From: Hyphomicrobiales bacterium
Lineage (GTDB): Bacteria > Pseudomonadota > Alphaproteobacteria > Rhizobiales > JAJFHC01
Length of the DNA stretch: 46,441 bases
Direction: 5' to 3'
Assembly (NCBI GenBank): GCA_021775835.1
Contig: JAJFHC010000316.1
Coordinates: 1 to 46,441 of the forward strand
Shown here piece after piece: positions 43,302 through 46,441 of this stretch. Each line of letters starts with the position of its first letter. Within the stretch, counting starts at the first letter, position 1. Position numbers and translations under genes: made by a program. The notes under the pieces are model-generated. The model saw only the letters and a program-made list of their open reading frames with translations. It did no database searches and was not told the DNA's origin.

Positions 43302-43918
43302 TCGGGCTTGTCGTCATGGCTGAAAGTCCGGAAATCTGCCTTGACCCTCAGCGCGCTTTCGAGGAGGTCGTGATAGTCGTCACGGGGTATTTCCTGAACC
43401 CCGAAACGGCGCAGATGATCGGTGATAAACTGGGTATCCAGCAAGGTGTAGCCGCCGGCACGAAGACGCGCCACAAGGTGGACCAGGGCGACTTTGCTGG
43501 CGTCCGTTACCCGTGAAAACATGCTTTCACCGAAAAAGGCTCCTCCAAGACTGATGCCGTATAAACCGCCAACGAGTTGGTCGTCGCGCCATACTTCCAC
43601 AGTGTGACAGCGATCCATTTCAAACAACTGCTGGTAGAGTTCCCGGATACGCCGGCTGATCCAGGTAGACGGTCGTAATGTCGTTGAATCTGCGCAGCCT
43701 GAAACAACCCTTTCGAATGAAGTATCTATTCGAATCTCGAATTTCGAGGACCGTATGGTCCGCTTCAGCCGTCTTGGAACATGAAACCTGTCAAGCGGGA
43801 GAACGCCGCGCAGTTCGGGATCAATCCAGAAGAGAGAATTGTCGTCCGCGCTCTCTGCCATGGGAAATATACCTGCGGCATAAGCATTGAGAAGAACTTC
43901 AGGGGTAATGATTGTCAT
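43268..43918 (-). CDS. aat: Leucyl/phenylalanyl-tRNA--protein transferase
   Basis: A 216-residue transferase that adds Leu or Phe from tRNA to the N-terminus of proteins with a basic residue, marking them for ClpAP (N-end rule). The conserved sequence is visible: [30 protein letters not shown], then [32 protein letters not shown]. It lies at the end of the aroQ-accB-accC series on the minus strand and overlaps the convergent DUF2155 gene by 34 bases. The start is ATG 43918. Confidence 0.95.
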   Translation of the reverse strand: MTIITPEVLLNAYAAGIFPMAESADDNSLFWIDPELRGVLPLDRFHVPRRLKRTIRSSKFEIRIDTSFERVVSGCADSTTLRPSTWISRRIRELYQQLFEMDRCHTVEVWRDDQLVGGLYGISLGGAFFGESMFSRVTDASKVALVHLVARLRAGGYTLLDTQFITDHLRRFGVQEIPRDDYHDLLESALRVKADFRTFSHDDKPDYVLQSVSQTS

Positions 43919-43989
43919 TGGCGAAGGTGTCGAAGACTCACAGAATAAAACACACGTAGGTTTTGTTTAACGCCTGTCGCCGTGTTTCA

Positions 43990-45327
43990 TCAAGTGTCTA
44001 AAAAGTTTTCAAGCCAATGAATGTCGTAGTTGCCGTTGACGATGTCAGGTTCTGCCACCAGACGCGAGAACAGCGGTATAGTTGTTTCGATGCCTTCGAT
44101 AACGAATGCCCCTAGGGAACGCCGCAATCTCATGAGACATTCGTTTCTGTTCTTGCCAAATACAATAAGCTTACCGATCAGGCTGTCGTAGTAGGGAGGA
44201 ATTGTGTAGCCCGCATAAACACCCGAATCGATTCGCACGCCAAGACCACCGGGAGGGTGATAGGCTTCGATGAGACCCGGTGAGGGGGCAAAAGTATCCG
44301 GATTTTCCGCGTTGATTCGGCATTCGATGGCGTGGCCGGAAAACGTGATGCTCGATTGAGCATACCCCAGCGACGCGCCATGTGCGATCCGGATCTGTTC
44401 CTGGACCAGGTCAATGCCCGTGATCATTTCTGTTATCGGGTGCTCGACCTGCAACCGCGTGTTCATTTCAATAAAGTAGAATTCACCGTTCTCGTAGAGA
44501 AACTCCACAGTGCCGACGCCCAAATACCCCAGTTCCTTCATGGCGTCGGAGACGACGGTTCCTATCTTTTCACGCTGCTCGAGATTCAGAGCCGGTGACA
44601 GGGCTTCCTCAAGGACCTTCTGGTGTCTTCGCTGCAGCGAACAGTCGCGTTCCCCCAAGTGCACCGCTCCGCCCTTACCGTCGGACAACACCTGCACTTC
44701 AATGTGACGGGGCTTTCCGAGATACTTTTCGATGTAGAGCGCGTCGTCACCGAATGCAGACTTTGCTTCAGCTCTTGCTGTGGAAAGTGCCGTGTCGATT
44801 TCGGATTCCGACAGTGCGACTTTCATGCCACGACCGCCGCCGCCGGCCGCTGCCTTCACCAGCACCGGATAGCCGATTTCCGCAGCGATCCTTTTGGCGT
44901 CGACGCTGCTGGTGACAGCGCCGGCCGATCCGGGAACAACGGGAATACCCAAACGTTCTGCCGTGCTTTTCGCAGCGATCTTGTCGCCCATTAAACGAAT
45001 GTGTGAAGCCTTGGGGCCGATTAGCGTAATGTCATGTTCTTCGAGAATTTCAGCAAATCGGGCATTCTCCGACAAAAACCCATAACCTGGATGAACCGCA
45101 TCGGCGCCCGTAATTTCGCAGGCTGCGAGAATCGCTGGAATGTTTAGATAGCTATGCGTAGCGGATGGTGGTCCGATGCAAACACTTTCGTCGGCCAGAC
45201 GTACATGCATCGCGTTCTCGTCAGCCGTTGAGTGAATAGCGACGGTTGCAATCCCCATTTCACGGCATGCACGTTGTATCCGCAGAGCAATCTCGCCACG
45301 ATTTGCAATAAGTATCTTGTCGAACAT
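43990..45327 (-). CDS. accC: Acetyl-CoA carboxylase biotin carboxylase subunit
   Basis: A 445-residue ATP-grasp enzyme that carboxylates biotin on AccB with bicarbonate and ATP, the first step of fatty-acid synthesis. Recognisable parts are MFDKILIANRGEIALRIQRA, the glycine-rich ATP lid KAAAGGGGRGMKVA and FIEMNTRLQVEHPITEMITG. Length is normal. It follows accB by 21 bases on the minus strand, with no clear ribosome site seen for its ATG. Confidence 0.97.
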   Translation of the reverse strand: MFDKILIANRGEIALRIQRACREMGIATVAIHSTADENAMHVRLADESVCIGPPSATHSYLNIPAILAACEITGADAVHPGYGFLSENARFAEILEEHDITLIGPKASHIRLMGDKIAAKSTAERLGIPVVPGSAGAVTSSVDAKRIAAEIGYPVLVKAAAGGGGRGMKVALSESEIDTALSTARAEAKSAFGDDALYIEKYLGKPRHIEVQVLSDGKGGAVHLGERDCSLQRRHQKVLEEALSPALNLEQREKIGTVVSDAMKELGYLGVGTVEFLYENGEFYFIEMNTRLQVEHPITEMITGIDLVQEQIRIAHGASLGYAQSSITFSGHAIECRINAENPDTFAPSPGLIEAYHPPGGLGVRIDSGVYAGYTIPPYYDSLIGKLIVFGKNRNECLMRLRRSLGAFVIEGIETTIPLFSRLVAEPDIVNGNYDIHWLENFLDT

Positions 45328-45348
45328 ATTTCGGGCAATCGGTTTGGG

Positions 45349-45804
45349 TTATTCGATGATGAGAAGCGGTTCCCCAAATTCCACAGGCTGACCGTCGTCA
45401 ACGAAGACTGCGGTGATAGTTCCTGAAGAAGGCGCCGTTATCGGGTTCATTGTTTTCATTGCTTCTACGATCAGGACGGTCTGCCCGCTTGTAACGTTTG
45501 TTCCGACCTCGACAAACGGCCTGGCCCCGGGCTCAGGAGCGCGGTAGGCGGTTCCCACCATCGGCGATTTTAGAGTGCCCGGGTGCGATCCCGGTTGGGC
45601 TGCCGTGGTCGGAGGCGCCGCTGGAGGGGCGACAGAGGAAGCGGCTGCGAGCACCGGCGCGGCCGCTGACACCCCAGCAGGGGAACGCGCGACGCGGATT
45701 CGAAAATCATCATGCTCGACTTCGATTTCCGTCAATTCCGTTTCAGTAAGAAGTGTCGCCAAGTCTCGAATTAGGTCTTGGTCGACTACGTTTTTTTTCG
45801 ACAT
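45349..45804 (-). CDS. accB: Biotin carboxyl carrier protein of acetyl-CoA carboxylase
   Basis: A 151-residue carrier whose biotinylated lysine lies in the motif EAMKTMN near the C-terminus, within the usual biotinyl-lipoyl fold (SPMVGTAYRAPEPGARPFVEVG...). An Ala/Pro-rich linker (about residues 45-75) separates it from the N-terminal helical region, which interacts with AccC. Start ATG 45804. It is preceded by aroQ with 18 bases between, and followed by accC. Confidence 0.97.
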   Translation of the reverse strand: MSKKNVVDQDLIRDLATLLTETELTEIEVEHDDFRIRVARSPAGVSAAAPVLAAASSVAPPAAPPTTAAQPGSHPGTLKSPMVGTAYRAPEPGARPFVEVGTNVTSGQTVLIVEAMKTMNPITAPSSGTITAVFVDDGQPVEFGEPLLIIE

Positions 45805-45822
45805 TGATCCGTTACATTCTGT

Positions 45823-46263
45823 TTATGCGTTGATAATCTGTTCAATCGCTTCCAACGCCAGTTCGTATCCCTTTGATCCGAAACCACATATCACGCCGTT
45901 CGCCACAGGGGAAATGTAGCTGTGATGTCTGAACGTCTCGCGTCTGTAGATGTTGGATAAATGAACCTCGATGACCGGAATTCCACACATTTTGAGGGCA
46001 TCCATGATAGCCACAGAAGTATGGGTGTAGGCTGCCGCGTTGATGACGATGCCGGAATTGGCAGATCTTGACTGCTGGATAAGATCGACAAGCTCGCCTT
46101 CATGGTTACTTTGGTGAAAATCCACAGACAGACCTAGGGTATCCGCACGGGTCTCACAGACTGTACGGACGTCGTCGAGGGTGGTTGTACCATAGATATC
46201 AGGTTCCCGAACGCCGAGAAGATTTAGGTTCGGACCATTGAGCACAAGAACAGGCTTAACCAT
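45823..46263 (-). CDS. aroQ: Type II 3-dehydroquinate dehydratase
   Basis: A 146-residue type II dehydroquinase, catalysing dehydration of 3-dehydroquinate to 3-dehydroshikimate in the shikimate pathway. Signature parts are VLVLNGPNLNLLGVREPDIYG, the catalytic HQSNHEGELVDLIQ, and INAAAYTHTSVAI and IEVHLSNIYRRE(T)FRHHS. It starts the minus-strand run aroQ-accB-accC-aat at ATG 46263, with a GAAGGA site. The 178 bases to the right edge hold no gene I can see and probably contain the promoter. Confidence 0.97.
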   Translation of the reverse strand: MVKPVLVLNGPNLNLLGVREPDIYGTTTLDDVRTVCETRADTLGLSVDFHQSNHEGELVDLIQQSRSANSGIVINAAAYTHTSVAIMDALKMCGIPVIEVHLSNIYRRETFRHHSYISPVANGVICGFGSKGYELALEAIEQIINA

Positions 46264-46441
46264 GACGATCCTTCGATTCGTGAGCTAACCTCACTGAACA
46301 GGCCGTCACCTTATAGACCGCACTTGGGACAAGTAAAGACGTTTGTTCTTGGAGCAGATGAACCCGGAAAGCCAGGCGATTTCAGCAAACTTTGCAGCCA
46401 CCTGATTGTCTGATTTCCACAACTTTCCTGTTGAGAATGTC

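Noticed and set aside
1..46441. tRNA, rRNA, CRISPR arrays, intact insertion sequences or prophage genes
   Set aside because: No cloverleaf-like sequences, regular short repeats, transposase or phage structural motifs were noticed; the only mobile-type element is the noncoding one at 29156-29423.

Overview
The window looks like a chromosomal segment of a free-living alphaproteobacterium. The best taxonomic signs are gene content and order: an NDUFA12-type complex I accessory subunit, a DUF2155 protein, aat, accC, accB and aroQ together at the right end. In the middle, purM-purN lie divergent from a DUF2066 protein, a CDP-alcohol phosphatidyltransferase, an AI-2E family permease, the DnaA-regulatory HdaA, ppk, ppx, rnd and aspS. 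A large B12-dependent ribonucleotide reductase is also present. No rRNA, tRNA, CRISPR array, prophage or intact insertion sequence was seen.

Layout. 1-1643: the N-terminal part of an ABC-F ATPase (runs off the left edge), ndk and a GNAT acetyltransferase. 1774-7523: an accessory envelope/redox block with a CueR/HmrR-like promoter, a class I cytochrome c, a cytochrome c'-like protein, a two-gene membrane operon (including a four-helix protein with two periplasmic cysteine pairs), an ECF sigma factor with a zinc-binding anti-sigma factor, a membrane-anchored FG-GAP/ASPIC protein and a six-helix membrane protein. Two genes flanking the sigma operon carry the same promoter-like motif (CTGTAACC-N15-GCATC), suggesting a local ECF regulon. 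7672-9566: a large glycan-type membrane protein facing a small formyltransferase. 9684-13197: a dimethylglycine/sarcosine dehydrogenase-like flavoprotein with a divergent LysR regulator. 13297-14366: two tandem paralogous small secreted proteins. 14685-19342: a cytoplasmic molybdopterin oxidoreductase, two doubtful small ORFs, a WYL-type regulator and two tandem YkuD L,D-transpeptidases.

19600-33292 is a housekeeping core: purine synthesis, phospholipid synthesis, replication control, polyphosphate metabolism, RNase D and AspRS. A 268-bp MITE-like element with perfect 34-bp terminal inverted repeats sits between ppx and rnd. 33302-36546 holds small metabolic genes (PfkB kinase, a cyclotransferase-like protein, an ABM-fold protein, a MAPEG protein and a GNAT enzyme). 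36666-40385 is nrdJ, with a terminator and a candidate promoter overlapped by NrdR-like boxes. 41189-46263 holds NDUFA12, an MlaD-like protein, a methyltransferase, DUF2155, and the minus-strand aroQ-accB-accC-aat series.

The most promising candidate for something undescribed is the 1.7-7.5 kb block. It combines a metal-type promoter, two periplasmic cytochromes, a DsbB-like cysteine topology and a local ECF switch. Other strong observations are the MITE-like element, the tandem secreted two-cysteine paralogs and the NrdR-like sites. All assignments come from reading the sequence; no database search was run.
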